From the NCBI GenBank assembly GCA_035527515.1, contig DATLAJ010000140.1:1-38442 (forward strand): a stretch of DNA of 38,442 bases. Direction: 5' to 3'. The position numbers and the translations under genes are program-made. Of this stretch, positions 1 to 8,363 are shown piece after piece. The notes beneath the pieces were generated by a model. The model had not been told where the DNA came from. It saw only the letters and a program-made list of their open reading frames with translations, and did not search any database. This stretch comes from a bacterium. Its GTDB lineage: Bacteria > B130-G9. Each line of letters starts with the position of its first letter. The first letter of the stretch is position 1.

Positions 1-533
1 ACAAATATGCACCGGGGGCACACGGCCGGCGGCGTCGGAAGGAGTCGGACTATCGAGTTCGGCTTCGGGAAAAGCAGAAGGTTCGGCTTTACTACGGACT
101 TCTGGAGCGGCAGTTCAAGAAGACCTTCGTTGAGGCGGAACGCATGCGGGGCGTTACAGGCGAGAATCTTCTGCAAATTCTTGAGCTAAGGCTTGACAAC
201 GTTGTGTATCGCGCCGGGTTTGCAGTATCACGTTCTCAGGCCAGACAGCTTGTGGGACATAGGCATTTTCAAGTTGACGGCAGGGTCGTGAACATTCCGT
301 CCTATAGGTTACGGCCTGGTCAAGTGGTCTCGGTGCGTGAGAAGAGCAGGGAGAAAAAGCACTGTCCCGTTTTCAACGCAATGGAGACCATGGGGAGCAG
401 AGGCAAATTTCGGCCCCGTTGGTTGGAGGCCAATGATGAGGAGTTCACGGTGTTCGTTAGGGAGCAGCCCAGGCGAGAGGACATCGTTGATATCCCGATC
501 AAGGAGCAGTTGATCGTGGAGCTCTACTCTTAG
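1..533 (+). CDS. rpsD: 30S ribosomal protein S4, 5'-truncated by the window edge
   Basis: S4 binds 16S rRNA early in 30S assembly and in many bacteria also represses its own operon. The frame is open from base 3, so the N-terminal part lies outside the window. Visible hallmarks are HGRRRRK, LREKQKVRLYYGLLERQF, GENLLQILELRLDNVVYR and the S4 RNA-binding fold SRSQARQLVGH...NIPSY, ending in the family's typical LIVELYS. An internal ATG at 144 is not a true start, because the conserved sequence continues upstream of it. The gene lies 82 bp before rpoA, the usual S4-alpha-L17 order of ribosomal operons. Identification is certain. Confidence 0.97.
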   Translation, partial: KYAPGAHGRRRRKESDYRVRLREKQKVRLYYGLLERQFKKTFVEAERMRGVTGENLLQILELRLDNVVYRAGFAVSRSQARQLVGHRHFQVDGRVVNIPSYRLRPGQVVSVREKSREKKHCPVFNAMETMGSRGKFRPRWLEANDEEFTVFVREQPRREDIVDIPIKEQLIVELYS

Positions 534-615
534 TAGTGGCGTTTTGGCCGTTCTGCATTGTGCAGGACGTGGCAGGGGATTTGGCAGTTGTCCGTAACTG
601 GAGGGCAGAAATAGG

Positions 616-1896
616 ATGCATTGGAAAGGGATAAACAAGCCCAAGGGCTTTGTCACACAGGAGGCTACCCAGTTTTATGGGAGATTCACGGCGGAGCCTT
701 TTGAACGCGGGTTTGGAGTTACCATTGGCAACTCGCTCAGAAGGGTGCTTCTGTCCTCCTTGAAGGGGTGGTCGGTAACGGCCGTCGAGATAGAGGGCGC
801 TCAGCATCAATTCTCGGCTGTGCCGGGCGTAGTGGAGGACGCGACAGAGATAATCCTGAACATTAGGAAATTGAGGGCGAAGCTCTCGGTGTTTCACCCC
901 AAGGTGGTTTACTTAAGCGCCAAAGGCCCCCGGAAAGTGACAGCTGCGGACATAAAGCCTGACCCTGACGTGGAGCTGCTCAGCCCTGATATCCACATCG
1001 CGGAGCTGGACGAGGGAGCTAAGCTTAACCTTGCCATAAGAATCGAATATGGCCGCGGATACGTGCCCGCTGAGCAGCACGTTCTTGATGATCTGCCAGA
1101 GGGTTGGATAGCCGTTGATTCAGTTTTCTCGCCAATCACGAAGGTCGATTTCAGGGTTCAGAACGTTCTGCATCTTCAACGCGCCGACTATGACCGGCTT
1201 CTTCTTGAGGTCTGGACAGACGGAAGCATCGACCCGCTTGATGCAACTGCGCACGCCTCGAAGATACTGAAGGACATCTTTTTGAACTTCATTACGTTTG
1301 AGGAGCCGGCGGAACCTGAGGAGGAGGAGAAGAGGGAGGAGAAGATTGAGATCAATCCGAATTTGAAGAAGAGCATCGAGGAACTGGACCTCGGGTCGAG
1401 GCCGATGAATTGCTTGCGGGCGACCAAGATTGTTTCTGTGGCTCAGCTAGTAAGCAAGACAGACCAGGAACTTTTGAAGTTGGAGAACTTTGGCAAGGAG
1501 TCGCTTCGGGAGGTTAAGAAGGTCTTGGCAGAGCTGGACCTTGGCTTGAGCCAGGACCTGAGTCAGATCGAGGAGCTAGAACCGTATCTGCAAGCAGGGC
1601 AAGGTGCGGAGGAAGAGCTGGAAGAAGACGGACCGCCGGAGAAGGCCGAGCCGAACAAGGAAGCTAAGGCGGGAAAGGCAAAACCCCGGAAGCGGGCGCC
1701 CAGCACCAGTAAGTCCAAACAGCCGGACGCCAAACAGGAGGAGCCTCAGGAGGAGGAGGAGTCGCAGGAAAAACAGCAGCAGGCAGCCTCACCTCCCAAG
1801 AAAAAGCGGGCAAGGACGCCGCAAAAGAAGGAAGCTCCAGCGGTTGCGGCTAGCCCTGAGAGTCAAGAAGGTGAACAGGGAGAAGAGAGCAAATGA
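616..1896 (+). CDS. rpoA: RNA polymerase alpha subunit with extended C-terminal tail
   Basis: Alpha dimerises to scaffold RNA polymerase assembly, and its C-terminal domain contacts UP elements and activators. The N-terminal domain (about residues 1-235) is typical, with YGRFTAEPFERGFGVTIGNS and LRRVLLSSLKGWSVTAVEI. The C-terminal domain (about 245-317) carries LGSRPMNCL and the helix-hairpin-helix region LLKLENFGKESLREVKK. A low-complexity tail of about 105 residues rich in Glu, Lys, Gln, Pro and Ala follows, making 426 aa against about 330 in most bacteria. A ggagg lies about 11 nt before the ATG. The stop overlaps rplQ by 4 nt (ATGA). The tail looks disordered and its role is unknown. Confidence 0.97.
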   Translation: MHWKGINKPKGFVTQEATQFYGRFTAEPFERGFGVTIGNSLRRVLLSSLKGWSVTAVEIEGAQHQFSAVPGVVEDATEIILNIRKLRAKLSVFHPKVVYLSAKGPRKVTAADIKPDPDVELLSPDIHIAELDEGAKLNLAIRIEYGRGYVPAEQHVLDDLPEGWIAVDSVFSPITKVDFRVQNVLHLQRADYDRLLLEVWTDGSIDPLDATAHASKILKDIFLNFITFEEPAEPEEEEKREEKIEINPNLKKSIEELDLGSRPMNCLRATKIVSVAQLVSKTDQELLKLENFGKESLREVKKVLAELDLGLSQDLSQIEELEPYLQAGQGAEEELEEDGPPEKAEPNKEAKAGKAKPRKRAPSTSKSKQPDAKQEEPQEEEESQEKQQQAASPPKKKRARTPQKKEAPAVAASPESQEGEQGEESK

Positions 1897-2285
1897 GGCA
1901 CAGGGTCTCTGGGAGGAAGCTTAGTAGAGATACCGCGCATAGGACAGCGCTATTGCGCAATCTTGCGACTGCGCTGTTCAGGCATGAGCGGATATGCACC
2001 ACACTGGCCAAGGCAAAAGAGACGCGCCGTTTCTCTGAGCGCCTCATAACTCTTGGCAAGAAGGACAGCTTGCACGCTAAGCGGCTCGCAGCGAGGCATA
2101 TCTCGGACAAGGCTGTGCACAAGAAGCTGTTCACCGAGATAGCGCCCAGGTTTGTGGACCGCCCAGGCGGCTACACGAGGATGTTCAAACTTGGCCGCCG
2201 GCAGGGCGATAGCGCCAGCATGGCTCTTATTGAGCTTGTTGAGAGGGCGCCCGAGGAGAAGGCCAAGAAGAAGGCTAAGAAGTAG
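1893..2285 (+). CDS. rplQ: 50S ribosomal protein L17
   Basis: L17 sits near the peptide exit side of the large subunit. The 130-aa product begins MRHRVSGRKLSRDTAHR, continues RTALLRNLATALFRHERI and contains the conserved GGYTRMFKLGRRQGDSASMALIEL near the C terminus (split motif, residues about 95-120). Its length is normal for the family apart from a short Lys-rich end. The ATG overlaps the rpoA stop by 4 nt, indicating translational coupling, and this is the last gene of the ribosomal operon. The following 220 bp (2286-2505) hold no gene or clear terminator. Confidence 0.97.
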   Translation: MRHRVSGRKLSRDTAHRTALLRNLATALFRHERICTTLAKAKETRRFSERLITLGKKDSLHAKRLAARHISDKAVHKKLFTEIAPRFVDRPGGYTRMFKLGRRQGDSASMALIELVERAPEEKAKKKAKK

Positions 2286-2505
2286 GCTCTAGCGTGTCAT
2301 GTGTGAGGGCAGCAATGCTTGTCGATCACTTGACTTTGTTGACGTGCCGGATTCGTGCTATCTCGCTTGAGCAGAGGCCCGTAGCGCACATATAGTTGTG
2401 GAGATTGGATTGATCCAACGCGTCTTAAAGGCCAGATTGACTTAAGATACTAGTTGTGCTTTGACGGGCAGGGCGCTTTTTGAACGCTGACCGGGAGCTA
2501 GTGGT

Positions 2506-3486
2506 GTGATAAACATAGGGTGCGTTGGCTCTGGGGCGTGGGGAAGGAACCTTGTGCGCACGTTTGCCGCCCTTCCGCGCTGCAAGCTGCTTTACTGCTG
2601 CGACGTCGATCCTGAAGTCCGGCGAGGAGTAGCGAAAGCATATCCCAGCTGTAAGGCAACGGCGTCATTTGCTGACGTTCTACGGGATGATGCGGTTGAT
2701 GCTGTCGCCATTGCATCGCCGGCCAAACTGCACTACGAGCAAGCAAGGGCTGCGCTTCTTTCTGGCAAGCATGTCTTTGTCGAGAAGCCGATGTCGCTCG
2801 CCTCACGCGATGCTGAGAGCCTAATCGAGCTTTCAGAGGGCAGAGGTCTTACGCTGATGGTTGGCCACCTTCTGCTCTATCATCCGGCAATTACGAGGTT
2901 GAAGGAGCTCATTCGGGCTGGGGAGCTGGGCGAGGTCTATTATCTTTATTCCCAGCGGACGAACCTCGGCAGGGTCCGGTCGGACGAGAGCGCGCTTTGG
3001 AGCTTCGCACCGCACGATCTCTCCGTTGCGATGTATCTTTTGGACGAAGAGCCTACAAGTGTCTCAGCGGACGGTCAGGCCTACTTGCAGTCGGGGATTG
3101 AGGACGTTGTGTTTCTGACGCTTCACTTCCCAGGCGGCAAGATGGCACACGTCCAGGTCAGCTGGCTGGACCCGCACAAGGTGAGGCGCTTGACGGTTGT
3201 GGGCAGCGAGAAGATGGTTGTGTTTGACGATGTTGAGTCGATGGAGAAGCTGAAGATATATGATAAGGGCGTCAGGTTGCCGTCTTATGATTCCTACGGG
3301 GACTCGATTACGGTGCGGTTCGGGGACATCTACTCGCCTAGGATAGATGTTAAGGAGCCGCTTGGAATAGAATGCGAGCATTTCCTAAGTTGCGTGGAGT
3401 CGGGCGACAGGCCGCTCACAGACGGAAGAGACGGTCTGAGGGTTGTCAGAGTGCTTGAGAGGGCAGATCAGGCGTTGAGGCAATGA
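2506..3486 (+). CDS. Gfo/Idh/MocA-family oxidoreductase, probable UDP-GlcNAcA 3-dehydrogenase (WbpB/WlbA-like)
   Basis: An NAD-dependent sugar dehydrogenase of 326 aa. The Rossmann nucleotide-binding motif GCVGSGAWGRNL is at the N terminus and the family's EKPMSL loop is near residue 97. The GTG start at 2506 has gggag about 9 nt upstream. By context it should oxidise C3 of UDP-N-acetylglucosaminuronic acid: the next genes encode an acetyltransferase, an aminotransferase and a UDP-sugar 6-dehydrogenase, the set that makes UDP-2,3-diacetamido-2,3-dideoxyglucuronate in Pseudomonas and Bordetella. Family assignment is firm. The exact substrate is inferred from the neighbours, and another nucleotide sugar is possible. 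Confidence 0.85.
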   Translation: MINIGCVGSGAWGRNLVRTFAALPRCKLLYCCDVDPEVRRGVAKAYPSCKATASFADVLRDDAVDAVAIASPAKLHYEQARAALLSGKHVFVEKPMSLASRDAESLIELSEGRGLTLMVGHLLLYHPAITRLKELIRAGELGEVYYLYSQRTNLGRVRSDESALWSFAPHDLSVAMYLLDEEPTSVSADGQAYLQSGIEDVVFLTLHFPGGKMAHVQVSWLDPHKVRRLTVVGSEKMVVFDDVESMEKLKIYDKGVRLPSYDSYGDSITVRFGDIYSPRIDVKEPLGIECEHFLSCVESGDRPLTDGRDGLRVVRVLERADQALRQ

Positions 3487-3487
3487 G

Positions 3488-4090
3488 ATGACAGAGGAGA
3501 TGACGGCGCGGCAGAAGGGCTATTTCGTTCACGAGACGTCGGCTGTGGACCCCGGGTCCGAGATAGGCGAGGGCACACAGGTCTGGCACTTCTCACACAT
3601 AATGGCCGGAGCCAAGATTGGGAAGCGCTGCAAGCTGGGACAGAACGTTTTTGTGGCGAAAGGCGCTGTTCTTGGCGACAACTGCAAGATTCAGAATAAT
3701 GTGTCGCTTTACGAGGGGGTTATTCTCGAGGACGACGTGTTCTGCGGGCCATCGATGGTTTTCACGAACGTCAAGACGCCCAGATCGGCGGTCGTGCGTA
3801 ACACGAGCAGCGACTATATTCGGACGATTGTAAAGAGAGGCGCCTCGATCGGGGCGAACGCCACGGTCATCTGCGGGGTTACGATTGGCCGCCATGCTTT
3901 TGTCGGGGCAGGGTCGGTTGTGAGTCGGGACGTGCCCGATTATGCGCTGGTTTATGGCGTGCCGGCGGTTGTGAAGGGTTGGGCCTGCGAGTGCGGCGTG
4001 CGGCTTGTCTTCTCAAGCGATTGTGAGGCTCGATGTCCCGAGTGTGGGCGCGAATACGTAATTGAAGGAAGGACAGTGAGGAGGCGATAG
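3488..4090 (+). CDS. Left-handed beta-helix sugar N-acetyltransferase (WbpD/WlbB-like)
   Basis: A 200-aa hexapeptide-repeat acyltransferase, expected to acetylate the 3-amino group of UDP-2-acetamido-3-amino-2,3-dideoxyglucuronate from acetyl-CoA. The repeats are visible throughout, for example IGEGTQVWHFSHI, IGKRCKLGQNVFV and the block IGANATVICGVTIGRHAFVGAG (non-contiguous motif near residues 120-140). The C terminus carries two Cys pairs, CEC and CPEC, forming a small zinc-ribbon-like tail often found in this subfamily. The start is 1 bp after the preceding stop and the stop overlaps the next gene's GTG. The function is well supported by family and by cluster. Confidence 0.87.
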   Translation: MTEEMTARQKGYFVHETSAVDPGSEIGEGTQVWHFSHIMAGAKIGKRCKLGQNVFVAKGAVLGDNCKIQNNVSLYEGVILEDDVFCGPSMVFTNVKTPRSAVVRNTSSDYIRTIVKRGASIGANATVICGVTIGRHAFVGAGSVVSRDVPDYALVYGVPAVVKGWACECGVRLVFSSDCEARCPECGREYVIEGRTVRRR

Positions 4091-5202
4091 TGCAGGTTCC
4101 ACTGCTTGACCTAAAGCCACAGTTCGCGAAGATAAGGGATGAGGTCAAACAGGCCATAGACAGGGTTTTGGAGACGCAAGTGTTCGTGCTTGGCCCTGAA
4201 GTGCAGAAGCTCGAACAGGAGGTCTCCGAATACAGCGGAGCCAAGTTCGGCGTGGGGTGCGCCTCGGGAACGGACTCGATCCTTCTGAGCCTCATGGCGG
4301 CTGGCGTGTCGCTCGGGGATGAGGTGATAACCACGCCCTACACGTTCTTCTCCACGGCTGGCTCAATCTCTCGTGTCGGCGCCATCCCCGTATTCGTCGA
4401 TATTGACGCAGAGACCTACAACATCGATCCCTCGCTGATCGAGTCCCGGATAACGCCCAGGACGAAGGCTCTCATCCCCGTCCACCTTTTCGGTCAGTGT
4501 GCCGACATGGGTCCCATTCTTGAGATCGCCGACGAGCACGGCCTTTATGTCATAGAGGATGCGGCGCAGTCGATCGGTTCAAAGACCAAGCTCGATGGCG
4601 CGTGGGCGGCTGCGGGTGCGATGGGTCATTTGGGTTGTTTCTCGTTTTTCCCGAGCAAGAACCTTGGCGCTTACGGGGACGGGGGGATGGTCGTGACCAA
4701 CGATGAGGGCCTAGCCGAGAAGGTTCGGATGCTTCGCGCTCACGGCAGCAAGCCCAAATACCATCACAGTCTCATCGGCGCAAACAGCAGGCTGGACGCA
4801 ATTCAGGCGGCAGTGCTAAGGGTTAAGCTGAAGTACCTCGATGGTTGGAGCGATGCTAGACGGCAAAACGCTGGGTTCTACGACGAGGCGTTTGCCGAAA
4901 GCGGGATCGAGAGCCCGAAGGTGCGCGATGGGAACCGTTCGATATACAACCAATATGTGATACGGACAGAGGCTCGGGATAGGGTGATGCGATACCTCAA
5001 GGAGCACGGTGTGGGGTGTGAGGTGTACTACCCTGTGCCGCTGCACTTGCAGAAGTGTTATGCATTTTTAGGATACAATATGGGCGATTTTCCAGAATCG
5101 GAGGCGGCGGCGCGTGAGACGCTCGCTCTGCCTATCTACCCTGAGCTTGCAGACGAGCAGCTGAGCTACGTTGTTAAATGTGTGTTGGAGGGGTTGAAGT
5201 GA
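4090..5202 (+). CDS. DegT/DnrJ/EryC1-family sugar aminotransferase (WbpE/WlbC-like)
   Basis: A PLP-dependent aminotransferase of 370 aa that would convert the 3-keto UDP-sugar to the 3-amino sugar with glutamate as donor. It opens VPLLDLKPQFAKIRDEV, the standard start of this family. It contains CASGTDSILLSLMAAGV for cofactor binding, VIEDAAQS with the PLP-ring Asp, and FFPSKNLGAYGDGG with the Schiff-base Lys at about residue 190. The GTG start overlaps the preceding TAG by 1 nt, and its TGA overlaps the next GTG. Together with its neighbours it forms the WbpB/E/D/A set. Confidence in the family is very high and in the substrate good. Confidence 0.88.
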   Translation: MQVPLLDLKPQFAKIRDEVKQAIDRVLETQVFVLGPEVQKLEQEVSEYSGAKFGVGCASGTDSILLSLMAAGVSLGDEVITTPYTFFSTAGSISRVGAIPVFVDIDAETYNIDPSLIESRITPRTKALIPVHLFGQCADMGPILEIADEHGLYVIEDAAQSIGSKTKLDGAWAAAGAMGHLGCFSFFPSKNLGAYGDGGMVVTNDEGLAEKVRMLRAHGSKPKYHHSLIGANSRLDAIQAAVLRVKLKYLDGWSDARRQNAGFYDEAFAESGIESPKVRDGNRSIYNQYVIRTEARDRVMRYLKEHGVGCEVYYPVPLHLQKCYAFLGYNMGDFPESEAAARETLALPIYPELADEQLSYVVKCVLEGLK

Positions 5203-6524
5203 AGGATCAGCTGATTGCCAGAATAAAGGGCAGGCAAGCTAGGGTTGGGGTTGTTGGACTTGGATACGTCGGGCTGCCGCTTGTGCACGAGTTCTCCACT
5301 CAGGGCTTCACCGTAACGGGCTTTGACATAGACCGTCGCAAGGTTGACATGCTCAACGCGGGCAAGAGCTACATCGGGCACATACCGTCGGAGAAGATCG
5401 CGTCGCACATTCAGAGCGGCCGGTTCAGCGCGACTATGGATTTTGACAAGCTTGCGGAGACTGATTGTATTATTATTTGCGTCCCCACGCCGCTGACGGC
5501 GATGAAAGAGCCTGACCTATCCTACATCGAGGGCACGGCCAAGAGCATCGCGACACGTCTCAGGAAAGGGCATCTGGTTGTTTTGGAGAGCACAACTTAT
5601 CCTGGCACCACGAGGGAAGTTGTCCTGCCGATACTCACGGCCCATAACGACCTAGAGGTGGGGAAGGACTTCTTTCTTGCCTTCTCGCCAGAGAGGGAGG
5701 ACCCTGCTAACAAAAAATTCTCGACTGGGACGATCCCAAAGGTCGTTGGCGGGCTAACGCCGAATTGCACCGCGCTCGCGGACGTTCTTTATTCGTCAAT
5801 TGTGCAGGAGACTGTTGTCGTGTCGTCCGCCGAGGTCGCAGAATCGACCAAACTATTGGAGAACATCTATCGGAGCGTGAACATAGCGCTCGTCAACGAG
5901 CTGAAGATGCTCTTCACGCGGATGGGTATCGACGTTTGGGAGGTTATTAGGGCGGCATCGACAAAGCCATTCGGCTTTCACGCCTTCTATCCGGGGCCAG
6001 GGCTGGGTGGGCACTGCATCCCGATTGACCCGTTCTACCTGTCTTGGAAGGCGAAGGAGTTTGATTTCGCCACGAGGTTCATCGAGCTAGCGGGCGAGGT
6101 GAACACGTCAGTGCCGTACTACGTGGTGGAGAGGCTGACGCTCGCTTTGAACGAGCGCAGAAAGAGCGTCAACGGCTCAAAGGTCCTGGTTCTTGGCGTC
6201 GCATACAAGCCGGACGTGGATGACATCAGAGAGTCACCAGCGATGCAGATAATGGAGCTGTTGATGGAGCGTGGGGCTGAAGTTTCCTACAACGATCCGT
6301 TCATTCCCGAGCTCCCGATGATGCGGAAATACAAAATCCCGAAGTCCTCCGTCGAGTTGAGCGCGGAGGCCCTCGCAGAGGCGGACTGCGTCCTGGTGGT
6401 TACAGACCACAGCGTCTATCGCGAAAAGGCCCAGTTCATTGTGGATAACGCCTCGCTTGTGGTCGATACTCGCAACGCGACGAGTGCCGTCAAGGAGCAT
6501 CGGGAGCGGATAGTCTCTGCGTAG
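5199..6524 (+). CDS. UDP-N-acetylglucosamine 6-dehydrogenase (UDP-Glc/GDP-Man dehydrogenase family, WbpA-like)
   Basis: An NAD-dependent enzyme of 441 aa that oxidises C6 of a UDP-sugar twice to the uronic acid. The Rossmann motif GVVGLGYVGLPL is N-terminal. The active-site block GPGLGGHCIPIDPFYL contains the catalytic Cys at about residue 273, and the C-terminal domain has the family's VLGVAYKPDVDDIRESPA. I chose the GTG at 5199: ggagggg lies 5 nt upstream and the GTGA overlap matches its neighbours. An in-frame ATG at 5178 has no ribosome-binding site. This enzyme logically supplies the UDP-GlcNAcA used by the three upstream products. An epimerase (WbpI) is not present in the window. Confidence 0.9.
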   Translation: MKDQLIARIKGRQARVGVVGLGYVGLPLVHEFSTQGFTVTGFDIDRRKVDMLNAGKSYIGHIPSEKIASHIQSGRFSATMDFDKLAETDCIIICVPTPLTAMKEPDLSYIEGTAKSIATRLRKGHLVVLESTTYPGTTREVVLPILTAHNDLEVGKDFFLAFSPEREDPANKKFSTGTIPKVVGGLTPNCTALADVLYSSIVQETVVVSSAEVAESTKLLENIYRSVNIALVNELKMLFTRMGIDVWEVIRAASTKPFGFHAFYPGPGLGGHCIPIDPFYLSWKAKEFDFATRFIELAGEVNTSVPYYVVERLTLALNERRKSVNGSKVLVLGVAYKPDVDDIRESPAMQIMELLMERGAEVSYNDPFIPELPMMRKYKIPKSSVELSAEALAEADCVLVVTDHSVYREKAQFIVDNASLVVDTRNATSAVKEHRERIVSA

Positions 6525-6548
6525 AACCGCTGTCGTGTTAGGCCGCCC

Positions 6549-8309
6549 ATGATTCAGAAGCTGCGACTCGCGTTCAAGCTGATGTGGCGGCACCGTCTGC
6601 TGACGCTAGCGTTTGTCATCTCCGCGAGTCTCAGGGCCGGCTTGATTGCTGTGTTTTTCAAGCTGATACAGAGTTTCCTGAAAAAGGCCTTGGGCGCCTC
6701 GGCCGCGGCTAGCTCCGAGGGTCTCTGGCTGAAGCTGGCAGGCGTCGCCGGCATCATACTCGTCTGCTGGATCGGCCGCAGCGCGGCTGATTACTACGCG
6801 AAAGTGCTTCAGGCCGAGCTCGGCCGGCGGGTTGAGATGGGGCTGCGCCTCGATCTCGTTGAACACCTCTTGAAGCTCTCTCTTGGTTTTTTTAACCGTT
6901 ATAGCAAGGCGCAGATACTACGCGCTGTGAACACCGATGCCGCCTCGCTAAGGCTGTTGGTGCACCACACCGCTGGGCTGGTCATTTCCTCGATTCAGGT
7001 TGGGAGTTTGTTCGTTGTGGCTCTCACACTCGACCCGGTTCTTGCGATGTGGGGCCTGATTGGCCTGCCATTTGCCATTTTTCCGTTGATGCGCATAGGG
7101 TCATCCATATACAAACATGCTGAGGAGAGCCGATTTCAGGGCGTAACGATAACAAACCTTCTGTTTCAGGTTCTCTCGGGGATAAGGATCGTCAAGGTTT
7201 TCCAGGGTGAGCATCGCGAGGCGAAAGCCTGCCATAGATCGGCAATGGCGCTCCTAAAGGCGTCGATGGGCATCGTGAAACGTCAGTCAACAGCCGCCGT
7301 CCTACTTGACAGTCTAAGCGGCTTCGGCATCTTTTTTGTCATCATACTTGGTGGGATGCGGGTGTCGGCCGGCAAGATGGACATCCCGGCCTTCATTATC
7401 TTCATCGTTGCGCTTCAGGTCGTTCTGGGCAGCACAAGGCAGATACTCAACGTCTATTCCCAGATTAAGATCCAGAGCGTTGCCATTGATAAAATAGACA
7501 TGTTTCTCGCAGAAAAGCCCGAGATCAAGGACGGCAAGGACGCTGTGGCATTGACCGCACCTCCGCGAACAATGCAGTTTCAGAACGTAGGCTATTCTTA
7601 CGATTCAGAACCTGTTCTGAGGAATGTTAGTTTCACCGTCAAGTCAGGTGAGACGATTGGCATCGTTGGGCCGTCTGGTGTTGGCAAGACAACACTGTTG
7701 AACCTTGTGGCGAGGTTTTTTGATCCCACAGAAGGGAGGATTCTCCTAGATAGGACAGACTTGAGAAAAATCAAGGTCAACGACTTGATGAGAAACCTCG
7801 CAATTGTTACTCAGGAGCCATTCCTGTTTCAGGTTTCACTGATGGAGAATATACGCTATGGCCGGCCTGACGCGACAGACGAGGAAGTCCGGGCCGCGGC
7901 CCAGGCTGCTAACATACATGACGACATAGCCTCGTGGCCAGATGGATATGACACGGTGATAGGCCCAACCAGGGCGGACGTGTCGGTCGGGCAGAAGCAG
8001 CGTATCAACATCGCAAGAGCAATCCTCAAAAACGCTCCGATATTGCTTCTGGACGAGGCGACGAGCGCGCTGGACTCCAAGACCGAAAGGCAGGTGCAAG
8101 AGTCGCTTGATAAGCTTATGCAGAAGTGCACCACCCTAGTCGTGGCGCATCGTCTCTCGACGCTTCGTGAGGCGGACAAGATACTTGTCCTTGCCAAGGG
8201 AACTGTTGAGGCGTTCGCGCCTCACGAGGAGCTTCTGAAGACGAGCCCGACGTACCAAGAGCTCTGGAAGGCACAGCAACGGCAGACGAGGCAAACCAGT
8301 GAGCAATAG
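6549..8309 (+). CDS. ABC exporter, fused membrane and ATPase domains (MsbA/PglK-like)
   Basis: A half-size ABC exporter of 586 aa. The first 320 residues hold about six membrane helices, and the rest is an ATPase with Walker A GPSGVGKTTLL, Q-loop IVTQEPFLF, Walker B ILLLDEATSALD and H-loop AHRLST. The signature loop, usually LSGGQ, reads VSVGQ, which is unusual; position 3 (Gly) contacts the ATP gamma-phosphate in known structures. It lies 24 bp after the dehydrogenase gene, so it is probably the last gene of this sugar-nucleotide operon. It may flip a lipid-linked glycan (as PglK does) or lipid A core (as MsbA does). The window cannot decide between them. Confidence 0.88.
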   Translation: MIQKLRLAFKLMWRHRLLTLAFVISASLRAGLIAVFFKLIQSFLKKALGASAAASSEGLWLKLAGVAGIILVCWIGRSAADYYAKVLQAELGRRVEMGLRLDLVEHLLKLSLGFFNRYSKAQILRAVNTDAASLRLLVHHTAGLVISSIQVGSLFVVALTLDPVLAMWGLIGLPFAIFPLMRIGSSIYKHAEESRFQGVTITNLLFQVLSGIRIVKVFQGEHREAKACHRSAMALLKASMGIVKRQSTAAVLLDSLSGFGIFFVIILGGMRVSAGKMDIPAFIIFIVALQVVLGSTRQILNVYSQIKIQSVAIDKIDMFLAEKPEIKDGKDAVALTAPPRTMQFQNVGYSYDSEPVLRNVSFTVKSGETIGIVGPSGVGKTTLLNLVARFFDPTEGRILLDRTDLRKIKVNDLMRNLAIVTQEPFLFQVSLMENIRYGRPDATDEEVRAAAQAANIHDDIASWPDGYDTVIGPTRADVSVGQKQRINIARAILKNAPILLLDEATSALDSKTERQVQESLDKLMQKCTTLVVAHRLSTLREADKILVLAKGTVEAFAPHEELLKTSPTYQELWKAQQRQTRQTSEQ

Positions 8310-8363
8310 GCTGGCACGGGACGACAGAGTATAGGGTCTGTGAGAAGATTAACTCCAAGGGTC

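Noticed and set aside
5178-5198. ATG at 5178 as start of the UDP-sugar 6-dehydrogenase
   Set aside because: It has no ribosome-binding site, whereas the GTG at 5199 has ggagggg and the same overlap style as its neighbours.
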